Notes: generated by a model from the letters alone, not told the origin. A stretch of 64,000 bases of DNA from Qipengyuania sphaerica (GCF_019711595.1 NZ_JAIGNR010000001.1:434001-498000), one strand, 5' to 3'. Shown: positions 36,957-46,305, counted from the first letter of the stretch. Numbers and translations: made by a program.

Positions 36957-36985
36957 AAAATAAAAGGGACCCCGCGAGGGGTCCC
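36957..36985 (-). terminator. Intrinsic terminator of the 16-codon gene
   Basis: On the minus strand GGGACCCC pairs perfectly with GGGGTCCC across TCGC, followed by TTTTATTTT. It lies 30 bp downstream of the stop of the tiny gene and is one of the strongest terminators in the window. Confidence 0.88.
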
Positions 36986-37015
36986 TTGATCTATTTGGAC
37001 TATGTCCGGTGTGGC

Positions 37016-37066
37016 TTACTTTTTGCCACCTTCACTGCCGAACAGCCAATCCCAAAATTTCCACAT
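37016..37066 (-). CDS. Candidate 16-residue tryptophan-rich peptide
   Basis: A tiny reading frame encodes MWKFWDWLFGSEGGKK, then TAA. Three tryptophans and two phenylalanines lie in the first nine residues, forming an amphipathic or membrane-active N-terminal segment, and the tail is charged. An optimal AGGAGG ribosome binding site stands exactly 6 bp before the ATG, and a perfect intrinsic terminator follows. Both argue that this is a real gene, although the frame is too short for ordinary gene finders. The Shine-Dalgarno lies inside a 9-bp hairpin. It follows the CHASE2-EAL gene by 67 bp on the same strand. I do not recognise a family; function is unknown. Confidence 0.55.
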   Translation of the reverse strand: MWKFWDWLFGSEGGKK

Positions 37067-37072
37067 GATTCG

Positions 37073-37095
37073 CCTCCTGTTGACGGAACAGGAGG
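37073..37095 (-). promoter_or_regulatory. Hairpin sequestering the Shine-Dalgarno of the tiny gene
   Basis: On the minus strand CCTCCTGTT pairs perfectly with AACAGGAGG over a CCGTC loop. The AGGAGG arm is the ribosome binding site of the 16-codon frame, so translation would be off when the stem is closed. There is no T-tract, so it is not a terminator of the upstream EAL gene. Confidence 0.65.
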
Positions 37096-37133
37096 TAACC
37101 ATCTGTTAACCATGTATGTTTGTAAAGTGTTAA

Positions 37134-39476
37134 CTATGCTTGCTGGGCGCCGCCGTCCTTCAAGTTATTGAATTCCATAAGATTATCCAAGCTCATCGGT
37201 CGCGCCAAAACATAGCCCTGGACGTGTGTGCAGCCAATTTCGGTTAACATTTTGAGCGTTTCGTTGTCCTCGGCGCCTTCCGCCACAACCCCGATTCGCG
37301 CGTCGCGTCCCATGGTCACGATGCTGGAAACAATTGCCTTTGCTTTCGCACTCTTAGCCATGTTCGCAATGAACAGCCGGTCGATCTTTACCTCGTCGAA
37401 AGGTAGCTCGAACAGCGTTTCAAAGTTCGTTTCGCCGACGCCGAAATCGTCCATCGAAATGCGTGCACCCAGACCGCGCAATTCGTTCAACACCATCTCT
37501 GCCGTCTCGAGATTGCCGATGCGCGAAGTCTCGGTGACTTCGAGGATCAGGAAGCGCGGATCGAAGCCGGTCGCCTGCAGCGCGTTGCGGACCATTCCAA
37601 CAACACGCATATCGGCCAGCAGTGTGGCCGAGATATTGACCGACATCGAAATCGAGCGGCCACGGAAATGCATCAGGCGGCCTGCGGCCAGTGCGTGTTC
37701 GAACACATAGTCCGTGAGCGCTTCCATGCGACCGGCCTTTTCGCACTGGGCGATGAAATGCATGGGCGGGATGAAACCGCGCGCCGGGTCCTGCCAGCGT
37801 ACGAGAGCCTCGACGCCGGTCATTGTGCCGCTGCGCGTATCGATCTTGGGCTGGTAGACGCAGAAGATCTCGCCGGCCGACATGGCTTCGTCAATACGGG
37901 CGCGAAGCGAAATGTCCCATAGCTCGTCGAACCGCGAACTGCTTTCTGCGATCTTGATAGGCTGCAGTGCCTCTGAACTTTCCTCGGCCGCAGCGACGGC
38001 AGCTGCGAGGCGCGCTGCGGGATCGCCGTCGAGCTTGGCGACGCCGAAGCTGATACCGACGTCGACCGAGGATCCGGCAACATTGACCGGCGCGGCGAAC
38101 ATCGCGCGCAAGCCTTCGAGATGTTCTGCCAATATCGCGCTGTCATCCTGCTTGGAATGCCAGGCAAGGTGATGGCCTTCGGAGTAGATCGTCAAATTGC
38201 CATCGGTGGCGCGAAGCCTGTCGACCAGCTTGAGGATATATTGCGCCCGCTCGGAGCGGGGCAAAGTCTTGAGCACATGCTCGTAGCCATGGATGCGGGC
38301 GACCACCAGGTGACCGCGCGCATGGATATCCTGCGACGTTTTCAATTCGAGCGCGCGTAGTTTCGGCAGCCCCGTTTCGTTATCGACCAGCGCGATACGG
38401 TTTTTCCACCGCGCACGCGAGCGGATCGCGATGTATGCAAGCAAGGTCGCAACGCAATATGCGGGATCCATGCGAACCCCGATATAGGCGCCCACATAGA
38501 GCGTTACCGGGATACTCAGCCCCATTACCAGGTAAGCGGCTTCGCGGCGCTTTGGTGTTTTCGCCGCGACAATGCCTGCCGCCAGGAGCAGCAGGAAGAT
38601 CACCAGGGCCGGGAGGGCGGACAAATGCCGCGTGCGTCCGGCCTTCAGGGTCTCTGCGCCATAAATCGCCACGTAGCTGTACGGGACGGAATACTTGCCA
38701 GGAATTCGCTGCTGGCCCTCGCCGAGAACCGCGCCTTCGCCGATGATGACCGTCTTGCCCGCAAGATCTGTCAACTCGCTGTCAGGGGAGACATCCGCGA
38801 GGTCGATGACTTCGATTTTTTCAAACGGTATTGCGTAATCGATCTGGAATTCGCCGGGCGGGCTGTCTTCGATACCGCCAAGCGAAGCTGCCAGCGACGG
38901 GTATCGACGTCCGTCGATCTCATGTCCGTAGTCGCGGGTCCAGGCGAAGCCCATGAAGTTGCTCCGACGTTCTGAAACGACCTGGCGCGCGGAGCCTGCG
39001 ATCTCCGGGAGGGTCGTGGAAACCTCGCCATCGGCAGAGTAGACATAGTCCAGGCGATTAACGACTGCAGCGCGCGGACCCAGTGCCGCGATTGCGTCGC
39101 CGAGTTCGCGATCGGCATCGGACGATGACGATGCCTTGGGGATGGTGATGTCGAGATAGACCTTGCCGACGCCCCGCCGCTCCAGCTCGGTCAGCGCTTC
39201 GGCCAGTTCTTCGCGGCGCTGTGGCAAATTGGGATCGGCCATGTCGCGTTCGGCGGCGACGAAGACGATATCTCCGGAAGGTGCCCGGTCGACAATCCGC
39301 GACTGCAGCATCCATGCCACCTGGTCGACCGGTTCGAGCAGTGCGATCAGGAACAGTACGAACGCGAGCAGTCCCGCCCAAAAAAGGCTCTTGAGGCGCT
39401 CGAAGACTTCGGCTGGCAAGTCGACGAGCGACTTGAGCCGCGTTCCGGCACTGGTCAGGGCGCGAACTGCGTTCAT
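37134..39476 (-). CDS. CHASE2 - degenerate GGDEF - EAL c-di-GMP phosphodiesterase
   Basis: A 780-residue membrane sensor. After an N-terminal hydrophobic helix (about 30-50) comes a CHASE2 extracytoplasmic domain (about 55-280, with IVDRAPSGDIVFVAAERDM and YVYSADGEVSTTLPEIAG), then two or three hydrophobic segments (about 285-360). A GGDEF-fold domain (about 370-500) lacks the GGDEF signature, reading YSEGHHLAWH at that site. The EAL domain (about 520-770) keeps TGVEALVRW, MSVNISATLL, LEVTETS, MDDFGVGETNF, EVKIDRLFI, EGAEDNETL and HVQGYVLARPM, so c-di-GMP hydrolysis is expected. The inactive GGDEF probably regulates it. Ligand of CHASE2 is unknown. Confidence 0.92.
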   Translation of the reverse strand: MNAVRALTSAGTRLKSLVDLPAEVFERLKSLFWAGLLAFVLFLIALLEPVDQVAWMLQSRIVDRAPSGDIVFVAAERDMADPNLPQRREELAEALTELERRGVGKVYLDITIPKASSSSDADRELGDAIAALGPRAAVVNRLDYVYSADGEVSTTLPEIAGSARQVVSERRSNFMGFAWTRDYGHEIDGRRYPSLAASLGGIEDSPPGEFQIDYAIPFEKIEVIDLADVSPDSELTDLAGKTVIIGEGAVLGEGQQRIPGKYSVPYSYVAIYGAETLKAGRTRHLSALPALVIFLLLLAAGIVAAKTPKRREAAYLVMGLSIPVTLYVGAYIGVRMDPAYCVATLLAYIAIRSRARWKNRIALVDNETGLPKLRALELKTSQDIHARGHLVVARIHGYEHVLKTLPRSERAQYILKLVDRLRATDGNLTIYSEGHHLAWHSKQDDSAILAEHLEGLRAMFAAPVNVAGSSVDVGISFGVAKLDGDPAARLAAAVAAAEESSEALQPIKIAESSSRFDELWDISLRARIDEAMSAGEIFCVYQPKIDTRSGTMTGVEALVRWQDPARGFIPPMHFIAQCEKAGRMEALTDYVFEHALAAGRLMHFRGRSISMSVNISATLLADMRVVGMVRNALQATGFDPRFLILEVTETSRIGNLETAEMVLNELRGLGARISMDDFGVGETNFETLFELPFDEVKIDRLFIANMAKSAKAKAIVSSIVTMGRDARIGVVAEGAEDNETLKMLTEIGCTHVQGYVLARPMSLDNLMEFNNLKDGGAQQA

Positions 39477-39719
39477 TGCGCACCCGTATGCTCAGATTAG
39501 GATTAAGAATGTTTTGACGCGGGCTCTGATTTTTTCCCGAAAAGGCGCGCTTCTGCGGAGTCCGATGGTTAAAAGCGCGGTAGGACTCTAGGTGAAGAAC
39601 CGTTCAGAAAACTCTTGGCAGCAAGCCGAGGATGCAAAGAATTCCTCTTCCCAAACAATTCCTTATCGGTTCCGAAAGCCGGTATATGAAAATGGTTAGC
39701 AGGTTCTTTCCTGCTTGTT
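39477..39719. other. Intergenic region upstream of the CHASE2-EAL gene
   Basis: A 243-bp gap, more AT-rich than its surroundings. Promoter elements for the minus-strand CHASE2-EAL gene should lie here. No open frame with a plausible ribosome binding site was seen. An AGCAGG/CCTGCT 6-bp hairpin at 39698-39715 just after the rimO stop could be a weak rimO terminator. Confidence 0.4.
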
Positions 39720-41093
39720 TCAGGCAATGAAACCGTAGAGATCGTGGGCGTCGGCATCCTCGATGCGGACTTCGACGATGTCGCCCTGGCCGGTGCTTTC
39801 GGGCACGTTGCGAAGGTAGACGGCGCCGTCGATTTCGGGCGCATCGGCCTGGCTTCGGCCGGTTGCACCAATGTCGCCATCCTCGTCCGGTTCACCGACT
39901 TCGTCGATGATCACGGAAATGGTCCTGCCGACCTTTGCCTGCAATTTCGCCGCGCTGATCCGCTCTGTCACTTCCATGATCCTGGCGTAGCGCTCCTCCT
40001 TGATTTCCTCCGGAACGGGATCGGGCAGGGCATTGGCCTGTGCGCCTTCGACAGGTTCGAAGCGGAAAGCCCCTACGCGGTCCAATTGCGCTTCCTCGAG
40101 CCAGTCGAGCAGATACTGGAAGTCCTCCTCCGCTTCTCCGGGAAAGCCGACCACGAAGCTGGAGCGGATGGCGATCTCGGGGCAAATTTCGCGCCAGCCC
40201 TTCAGGCGTTCGAGCACCTTCGCCTCGTTCGCCGGGCGTTTCATCGCGCGCAACACCTTCGGGCTGGCGTGCTGGAACGGGATGTCGAGGTAAGGTGTAA
40301 GCAGGCCTTCCGCCATCAGCGGGATGACCGCGTCGACATGGGGGTAGGGGTATACATAGTGCAACCGCACCCATGGCGGCATGCCGCCACCGATATCGAG
40401 CTGCCCGAGTTCGCGGGCAAGGTCGGTCATGTGCGCGCGCACCTCGCGCCCTTTCCAAGGCTTGCTTTCGTGGCGCGTGTCCACGCCATAGGCGCTGGTG
40501 TCCTGGCTGATGACAAGCAGTTCCTTGGTGCCCGCCTCGACCAGCTTTTCCGCCTCGCGCAACACCGCGTCGATCCGGCGGCTTGCAAGTTTTCCGCGCA
40601 GGTCTGGGATGATGCAGAAGGCGCAAGAGTGGTTGCAGCCCTCCGAAATCTTCAGGTAGCTGTAATGCCGGGGCGTCAGCTTGACGTCGGGCTGGGGGAT
40701 CAGGTCGATGAAGGGGCCTTGGCTTGGGGGAGCATGCTCGTGCACGGCCTCGACCACCGCCTCGTATTGGTGCGCGCCCGTCACGGCCAGCACGCTGGGG
40801 TGCGCTGCTCGGATTGCATCGGCCTCTTCACCCATGCAGCCGGTCACGATGACGCGGCCGTTCTCTGCGATAGCCTCGCCGATCGCCTGCAAGCTTTCCT
40901 CCTTCGCACTGTCGAGGAAGCCGCAGGTATTCACCAGCACCACGTCGGCCCCGGCATAGTCGGGGCTCATCGCATAGCCATCGGCGCGCAGGCGCGTGAG
41001 GATGCGCTCACTATCGACCAGCGCCTTGGGGCAGCCGAGGGAAACCATGCCGACCTTCTTCTGGTCGGGGATCGCGGTGGTGGTGCTATTCAT
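39720..41093 (-). CDS. rimO: Ribosomal protein S12 methylthiotransferase RimO
   Basis: A 457-residue radical-SAM enzyme that methylthiolates Asp89 of ribosomal protein S12. The N-terminal UPF0004 domain has three cluster cysteines ([34 protein letters not shown]). The radical SAM cluster is [11 protein letters not shown]. The C-terminal TRAM domain (about 390-455) shows [12 protein letters not shown]. The SLGCPKNxVDSE-type start and [10 protein letters not shown] following CIIP distinguish it from MiaB. Length is slightly above E. coli RimO (441). It is divergent from the DUF1761 gene, with 89 bp between. Confidence 0.96.
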   Translation of the reverse strand: MNSTTTAIPDQKKVGMVSLGCPKALVDSERILTRLRADGYAMSPDYAGADVVLVNTCGFLDSAKEESLQAIGEAIAENGRVIVTGCMGEEADAIRAAHPSVLAVTGAHQYEAVVEAVHEHAPPSQGPFIDLIPQPDVKLTPRHYSYLKISEGCNHSCAFCIIPDLRGKLASRRIDAVLREAEKLVEAGTKELLVISQDTSAYGVDTRHESKPWKGREVRAHMTDLARELGQLDIGGGMPPWVRLHYVYPYPHVDAVIPLMAEGLLTPYLDIPFQHASPKVLRAMKRPANEAKVLERLKGWREICPEIAIRSSFVVGFPGEAEEDFQYLLDWLEEAQLDRVGAFRFEPVEGAQANALPDPVPEEIKEERYARIMEVTERISAAKLQAKVGRTISVIIDEVGEPDEDGDIGATGRSQADAPEIDGAVYLRNVPESTGQGDIVEVRIEDADAHDLYGFIA

Positions 41094-41182
41094 ATCAATG
41101 TCCGTGGATTTGGGCGCGCCCCTACACCCCTTCTGCGATTTGCGCTAGCACCCGCTTGGGTCGGCAAGAGGGGAGAGGGGAA

Positions 41183-41593
41183 ATGAACATTCTGGACGTG
41201 AACTGGCTGGCTGTAGTGCTGGCGGCGCTCGCGGGCTTTGTGGTCGGCGGGCTTTGGTACGGTCCGATTATGGGCAAGAGCTGGATGGCTGCGGTCGGCA
41301 AGACCGAGGACGATCTTAAGAACATCAATCCGTTAAAGACCTACGGCATCACCTTCTTGCTTGCTTTGCTGGCCAGCTGGACGCTGGCGCATACCTACGC
41401 GACTTACGCCCAGGACCTGTCCGTTACAGTGAAGATCCTGACAGCTTTTGGCGTCGCGCTAGGCTTTATCCTGCCTGCTCTTTGGACCAACTACAATTTC
41501 CAGGATGCCAAGCGGCCGCTCTACTGGATCGACGGCGGCTACTGGCTGTTATTCTACACCGCCATGGGGGCCGTGCACGCGTTCATGAGTTGA
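41183..41593 (+). CDS. DUF1761 membrane protein
   Basis: A 136-residue protein with four hydrophobic segments. MNILDVNWLAVVLAALAGFVVGGLWYGPIMGKSWM and the FILPALWTNYNFQDAKRP segment are typical of DUF1761. A GGGAGAGGGGAA ribosome binding site precedes this ATG; an upstream in-frame start is not supported. The family has no known function. It converges with the potassium channel gene, 10 bp apart. Confidence 0.85.
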   Translation: MNILDVNWLAVVLAALAGFVVGGLWYGPIMGKSWMAAVGKTEDDLKNINPLKTYGITFLLALLASWTLAHTYATYAQDLSVTVKILTAFGVALGFILPALWTNYNFQDAKRPLYWIDGGYWLLFYTAMGAVHAFMS

Positions 41594-41603
41594 CGGTCTG
41601 GGC

Positions 41604-42728
41604 CTAGCTTCCCTGTCGGATGGTGTCGTCCTTGACATGGCCGTCGCCCTTCGTGGTGCCATTCGGGGTGGCGACGATTTCGACGATGACATCTCCCTTT
41701 TGGAGGTTCTGGCACTCGTCCTCCCAGAATCCGATCGCGCGACCATTGCGGTAGATACGCAGGCCCCGCCCACCGCTTTCGAGCTCGCTGATTGCGCAGC
41801 CGCATTCCTCGTCGGTCACTTCGCGTTCGACCAGCTGGACGCGGCCCGATACGCTGGCAAGGTCGGCGAGGTATTCGGCAATATGCTCGCCCTTGGCGCT
41901 GCCCGCGAGAAGCAGGCCGGTGAAGCGGACCGGATTGATGACGTTGTTCGCGCCAGCCTGCCGCGCCAGCGATTCGTTGTCGTCTGCGCGGACCACCACG
42001 CTGATCGGCACATTCGGGGCAAGTGCGCGGACTGTCAGCGTGATGAGAATGGTCGTGTCGTCGCGGCCTGCGGAGATCAGCACGTTCTGCGCCTCGCTGA
42101 TGCGCACTGCCTTCAGCGTTTCGTCGCGCGTGGCATCGGCGGCCATTACGTTACACCCAAGCGCCTCGGCATCGGCGAGCCGTTCCTCGCTGGGGTCGAT
42201 CACGACGATGCAGGAAGGATCGGTTCCGCGCTCGACAAGTTCGCCGACCGCTTCGGAACCTGAAATGCCAAAGCCCAGCACCACGATGTGACCTGAGAGT
42301 TTTTCCTGGATACGGGCCATGCGGAATTTCTCCCAACTGCGCTTGATGATAAAGTTGTAGGCGGTGCCGACGAAGATGAAGAAGACGGCAAAACGGATCG
42401 GGGTTACGATAACCGCTTCGACCAGACGTGCCCGGTCGCTGATCGGCGCGATGTCGCCGAAGCCGGTGGTGGTGATCGAAATCATGGTGAAATAGATCAC
42501 GTCGAGAAAGCTGACCTCGCCGTCGAGATTGTCGACAAGGCCCTCGCGGTCCCACCAGTGGACCATGATGACGATGAAAATCAGGAACAGCGCCGCGCCC
42601 AGCCTGATGCCCAGATCGCCCCAGACGGGGAGCTTGGTTGCCCGGCGCAGGGGGCGGAATTTCGGCCCCCGATAACTGCGCGGCTGCTTGTCGGGCACGA
42701 TCCGGTCGATTTGCTTGGCTTCGCTCAT
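41604..42728 (-). CDS. Potassium channel with RCK/TrkA-N domain
   Basis: A 374-residue two-helix ion channel. The first helix is near residues 38-58 (IRLGAALFLIFIVIMVHWW), the pore segment carries the filter ISITTTGFGDIAP around residue 90, and a second helix follows (RFAVFFIFVGTAYNFII). A cytoplasmic RCK-type NAD-binding domain starts at HIVVLGFGISGSEAVGELVERG (GxGxxG-like) and is followed by a TrkA-C-like C-terminal part. The filter TTTGFGD is the K+-selective type, with Phe in place of Tyr. It would conduct K+ gated by a nucleotide or ion. It lies 43 bp upstream of surE-serS in the opposite order, so an operon with them is possible. Confidence 0.9.
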   Translation of the reverse strand: MSEAKQIDRIVPDKQPRSYRGPKFRPLRRATKLPVWGDLGIRLGAALFLIFIVIMVHWWDREGLVDNLDGEVSFLDVIYFTMISITTTGFGDIAPISDRARLVEAVIVTPIRFAVFFIFVGTAYNFIIKRSWEKFRMARIQEKLSGHIVVLGFGISGSEAVGELVERGTDPSCIVVIDPSEERLADAEALGCNVMAADATRDETLKAVRISEAQNVLISAGRDDTTILITLTVRALAPNVPISVVVRADDNESLARQAGANNVINPVRFTGLLLAGSAKGEHIAEYLADLASVSGRVQLVEREVTDEECGCAISELESGGRGLRIYRNGRAIGFWEDECQNLQKGDVIVEIVATPNGTTKGDGHVKDDTIRQGS

Positions 42729-42771
42729 CCGCTCCTCAAGTGGGCGAGGGCAGGGCGGCGGTCAAGCATTC

Positions 42772-43536
42772 TCAATCGGTATAACGCTCGCCGAGCGCCG
42801 TCAGCGAGGCGTGATGCGTCAGGTCGAGCTGCAATGGCGTGACCGATACATAACCGTCTGCAATCGCTTCCAGATCGGTGCCGTGATCGGGCGTGTGCTC
42901 TATCGCCTGCAGGCCGAACCAGTAATATTTGAACCCGCGCGGGTCGCGTCCCTCGACCACCGTACCGCGCGAATAGTCATGGAAGCCCTGAGCCACCGCG
43001 CGGATGCCTTTCACGTCCTCGGGTGCGCGCGGCGGGAAATTCACATTCACCAGCGTGCGGTTGGGCAAGGGCGCTTCGAGGAGCGGGGCCAGGACTTTCG
43101 CGCCCCATGCCTCCGCAGCGGCGAAGGACATGTCGTGGCCCGCATCGTCGCGGCCGATGACCTGGCTCAAGGCGATCGAACGGATGCCCGCCAGCGCGCC
43201 TTCGATGGCGGCCGAGACGGTGCCCGAATAGGTGATGTCGTCGCCAAGGTTGGCGCCGCGATTGACGCCCGACAGGATGACATCGGGCGCACCGTCCATG
43301 ACCTGGCGCAGGCCCATGGTCACCGAATCGGTCGGCGTGCCGGTAACAGAGAAGCGTCGTTCGCCGTGCTTGCGCAAACGTACCGGCTTGGTCAGCGTGA
43401 GCGCGTGGCCCATTCCCGACTGCTCCTCGTCGGGCGCGCAGATCCAGATATCGTCCGAGAATTGCCGCGCAATGGCTTCGAGCACTTCGAGGCCGGGGGC
43501 ATGAACGCCGTCGTCATTGGTGAGGAGGATTTTCAC
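42772..43536 (-). CDS. surE: 5'/3'-nucleotidase SurE
   Basis: A 254-residue SurE phosphatase, a metal-dependent nucleotidase for stationary-phase survival. Catalytic metal-binding residues are in [14 protein letters not shown] (Asp-Asp), [16 protein letters not shown] (Ser), and [28 protein letters not shown] (Asn). Start is a GTG read from within the serS stop, GTGA, overlapping serS by 4 bp: GTG AAA ATC CTC. It is thus the second gene of a serS-surE pair. The usual downstream pcm is not here; a potassium channel gene follows instead. Confidence 0.94.
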   Translation of the reverse strand: MKILLTNDDGVHAPGLEVLEAIARQFSDDIWICAPDEEQSGMGHALTLTKPVRLRKHGERRFSVTGTPTDSVTMGLRQVMDGAPDVILSGVNRGANLGDDITYSGTVSAAIEGALAGIRSIALSQVIGRDDAGHDMSFAAAEAWGAKVLAPLLEAPLPNRTLVNVNFPPRAPEDVKGIRAVAQGFHDYSRGTVVEGRDPRGFKYYWFGLQAIEHTPDHGTDLEAIADGYVSVTPLQLDLTHHASLTALGERYTD

Positions 43537-44813
43537 TTGGCAGGCTCGAGCTTGGTCACGCCGCCCATATAGGGGGCGAGGCATTGCGGGACGCGCACGC
43601 TGCCGTCCTCTTCCTGGTAATTCTCCATCACCGCCACCAGCGTGCGGCCCACGGCGAGGCCCGAGCCGTTGAGCGTGTGGACGAAGCGCGTTTTTTTCTC
43701 GCCCTCGGGCTTGTAACGCGCGTTCATCCGACGCGCCTGAAAGTCGCCCGTGTTCGAACAGGAGCTGATTTCGCGGTAGGCGCCCTGTCCGGGCAGCCAC
43801 ACCTCGAGGTCGTAGGTCTTGCGCGCGCCGAAGCCCATGTCGCCGGTGCACAGCAGCACCTTGCGATAAGGCAGTTCGAGCGCCTGCAGGATGCCTTCCG
43901 CACAGGCAGTCATTCGCTCGTGTTCGGCCTCGCTGTCTTCGGGACGGCAAATGCTGACCATCTCGACCTTCTCGAACTGGTGCTGGCGAATGAAGCCGCG
44001 CGTGTCCTTGCCTGCCGAGCCTGCCTCGCTGCGAAAACAGAGCGTGTGGGCGGTGAGGCGAATGGGTTCGACCGGCTCGTCGATGATCTGGTCCGCTACC
44101 GAGGCAGTCAGGGGCACTTCCGATGTCGGCACGAGCCAGCGACCGTCGGTGGTCTGGAAGCTATCCTCGGCGAACTTGGGCAGCTTGTCGGTGCCGTACA
44201 TGGCGCCATCGTTCACCAGCACCGGCGGGTTGCACTCGGTGTAGCCGTTTTCGCGCGTCTGCCTGTCGAGCATGAACTGCGCGAGCGCGCGGTGGAGGCG
44301 GGCGATGTCGCCGCGCAGGAAGGTGAAGCGGGCACCCGAAAGCGCTGTACCGGTCTCGAAATCCATCCCCAGCGCGGGGCCGATATCGGCATGCTCCTTC
44401 GGCTCGAAAGCAAACTCGCGTTTCTGGCCCCAGGTTGCAACTTCGACATTGTCGTCTTCGTCCGCGCCTTCGGGCACGTCGTCCGCCGGAATATTCGGAA
44501 GCCGGGCGAGCATGTCCTGCAACTCTTCGCCGGCAGCGCGCTCGGTCTCTTCCCATTCGGGCATGCTCGCCTTGATCTCGGCGACCTCTGCCTTGAGCGC
44601 TTCGGCCTTGTCGCTGTCGCCCTGGCCCATGGCCTGGCCGATCGCCTTGGAAGCCTCGTTACGGCGGCTCTGCGCTTCCTGCACGCGGGTCTGCGCCTCG
44701 CGCTTCTTGGCGTCGAGCGCGACGATTTTGTCGGCGACAGGCTCGCCGCCGCGCCGCCTCATCGCGGCGTCGAAGGCTTCGGGATTGGCTCGAATGAAAG
44801 CGATATCGTGCAT
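43533..44813 (-). CDS. serS: Seryl-tRNA synthetase
   Basis: A 426-residue class IIa aminoacyl-tRNA synthetase charging tRNA-Ser. An N-terminal coiled-coil arm (about 25-105, [24 protein letters not shown]) binds the long variable arm of tRNA-Ser. Class II motif 2 is seen in [27 protein letters not shown], and motif 3 in [23 protein letters not shown]. Length is standard (420-430). Its leader contains a 9-bp hairpin 27 bp before the ATG. surE begins within its stop codon. Confidence 0.97.
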   Translation of the reverse strand: MHDIAFIRANPEAFDAAMRRRGGEPVADKIVALDAKKREAQTRVQEAQSRRNEASKAIGQAMGQGDSDKAEALKAEVAEIKASMPEWEETERAAGEELQDMLARLPNIPADDVPEGADEDDNVEVATWGQKREFAFEPKEHADIGPALGMDFETGTALSGARFTFLRGDIARLHRALAQFMLDRQTRENGYTECNPPVLVNDGAMYGTDKLPKFAEDSFQTTDGRWLVPTSEVPLTASVADQIIDEPVEPIRLTAHTLCFRSEAGSAGKDTRGFIRQHQFEKVEMVSICRPEDSEAEHERMTACAEGILQALELPYRKVLLCTGDMGFGARKTYDLEVWLPGQGAYREISSCSNTGDFQARRMNARYKPEGEKKTRFVHTLNGSGLAVGRTLVAVMENYQEEDGSVRVPQCLAPYMGGVTKLEPAK

Positions 44814-44840
44814 GGGGGCGCGCTATGCCGATTGCGGGTG

Positions 44841-44863
44841 CGCTTTTCCAGTGGGGAAAAGCG
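44841..44863 (-). promoter_or_regulatory. Perfect 9-bp hairpin in the serS leader
   Basis: CGCTTTTCC pairs with GGAAAAGCG over a five-base loop, 28 bp upstream of the serS ATG on the minus strand. Without a T-tract it is not a classic terminator; a role in stability or translation of serS is possible. Confidence 0.45.
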
Positions 44864-44922
44864 GCAGGCACCGATTGGCCAACCGATCATTTGACCCACT
44901 ATGGCGCTCCTCCCGACCGCCA

Positions 44923-46251
44923 ATGACGAACATGAGGCCGAGAGACTTGCCGGAACAGACACTTACGCCGCCCCGTCGCAGCCGCTTTATCGATGCAGTC
45001 GATCTCGGGGTGAGGGCGGGTCGCAAGCTCGGCCTCGTCGACAGGGCGCAGTGGAGCCGCGAAGCGATGATGGCGGAGGTGGCCCAGGCCTACGGGCTCG
45101 ATGATTTCGGCGACGAGTGGTTCACCGGCCCGCTCGACCTGCTGCTCGATTCCGCCAAGACCGAAGCGCATCTCAATGCCGCAGGCGATTTTTCGGCGAT
45201 GAAGACCTTTCATCACCTCCTGCGTGACCGGCTTTATGCGCAGATGTGGTTCAAGCGGCATCCTGAAATCCTGGCGCGCCCGATCAAGAACCCGGTCGTG
45301 ATCGTCGGGCCCATGCGTTCGGGCACGACGCGCTTGCATCGCCTGCTGTCGGCCGACCGCCGTTTTGCCCACTTGCGCAGCTTCGAGACAATCAGCCCGG
45401 TTCCCCGGCCCGACTTCGAGGAAGTGATGGCTGGAGAAAAGGAGGATTTCCGGCCGACGCTGGCAGCCCGCATCCTCAAGGTCGCGCGCCTCGCCAACCC
45501 GCGTACGCTTTCGATCCATCCGACCGGAGCCTACGAGCCGGAAGAGGAGCTCGGCCTTATCGCCGCCAGTTTCTACGGCATGAAGTTCGAGGCGCAGTGG
45601 CGCATTCCCAGCTTCACGCGCTGGTGCGAGCAGGAGATCGCGGTGCCCGCATACCGCCATATGGCGAACTTGCTGCGGTTGATCGGCTGGTCGCAGCAGG
45701 AAAGCTCGCTGCGTCCGTGGATTCTGAAGACACCACAGCACATGCTCGACCTACCAGCATTGCTCGAAGTCTTTCCCGATGCGCGCCTGATCTTCACCCA
45801 CCGCGATCCCAAGTCGGTAGTAGGAAGCGCTGCATCGCTCGCCTGGAACCAGACCATCATCTATTCGGATGATGTTCGTCCGGAGCCGCATGGGCGGGAG
45901 TGGCTCCGCAAGACCGAACTGATGATCGAGCGGATGCGGACCGCGCGCGACAGCATCCCGAAAGATCGCATGATCGACATCCAGTATGACGACATGGACA
46001 ACGACTGGCGCGGCTCGATGCAGAAGGTCTACGATTTCCTCGGCTTCGATATCGCGCCTGCATTGCCGGGCATGGAGGATTATCTTGCGCGCACGGCGGC
46101 ATCGAAACGGGTTCCACATGCCTATTCGCTGGAAGAGTTCGGACTGACCGAGGGCGAGGTCTACGAACGCTTCGCCGATTATATCCGCACCTACGACGTG
46201 CCGGTCGATAACCGGGTAGGCGTCACCCGGCCGCGCATCGCCGCCGGATAG
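44923..46251 (+). CDS. Sulfotransferase family protein
   Basis: A 442-residue protein of the PAPS-dependent sulfotransferase fold. The 5'-phosphosulfate loop is VVIVGPMRSGTTRLHRLLSAD near residue 127, and the 3'-phosphate-binding Arg/Ser region is RLIFTHRDPKSVVGSAAS. WILKTPQHMLDLPALLEVFPDA is typical of the Sulfotransfer_3 group found in marine and sphingomonad genomes. The acceptor is unknown; lipids, sugars or steroids are candidates. I start at MTNMRPRDLPEQ; a frame continuing upstream overlaps serS antisense. It converges with a TonB receptor across a strong bidirectional terminator. Confidence 0.87.
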   Translation: MTNMRPRDLPEQTLTPPRRSRFIDAVDLGVRAGRKLGLVDRAQWSREAMMAEVAQAYGLDDFGDEWFTGPLDLLLDSAKTEAHLNAAGDFSAMKTFHHLLRDRLYAQMWFKRHPEILARPIKNPVVIVGPMRSGTTRLHRLLSADRRFAHLRSFETISPVPRPDFEEVMAGEKEDFRPTLAARILKVARLANPRTLSIHPTGAYEPEEELGLIAASFYGMKFEAQWRIPSFTRWCEQEIAVPAYRHMANLLRLIGWSQQESSLRPWILKTPQHMLDLPALLEVFPDARLIFTHRDPKSVVGSAASLAWNQTIIYSDDVRPEPHGREWLRKTELMIERMRTARDSIPKDRMIDIQYDDMDNDWRGSMQKVYDFLGFDIAPALPGMEDYLARTAASKRVPHAYSLEEFGLTEGEVYERFADYIRTYDVPVDNRVGVTRPRIAAG

Positions 46252-46255
46252 AAAA

Positions 46256-46292
46256 GGGGCGGCAAACCGGTCGCCCGGCTGCCGCCCCGCTT
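46256..46292. terminator. Bidirectional intrinsic terminator
   Basis: GGGGCGGCA pairs perfectly with TGCCGCCCC over a 15-base GC loop. On the minus strand the stem ends in TTTTC; on the plus strand it is followed by GCTTCTT. It separates the converging sulfotransferase and TonB receptor genes. Confidence 0.78.
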
Positions 46293-46305
46293 CTTATGGC
46301 CGCAA

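Noticed and set aside
39698..39715. rimO terminator hairpin
   Set aside because: Only a 6-bp stem with a poor T-run on the minus strand, so kept as a note in the intergenic entry and not called separately.
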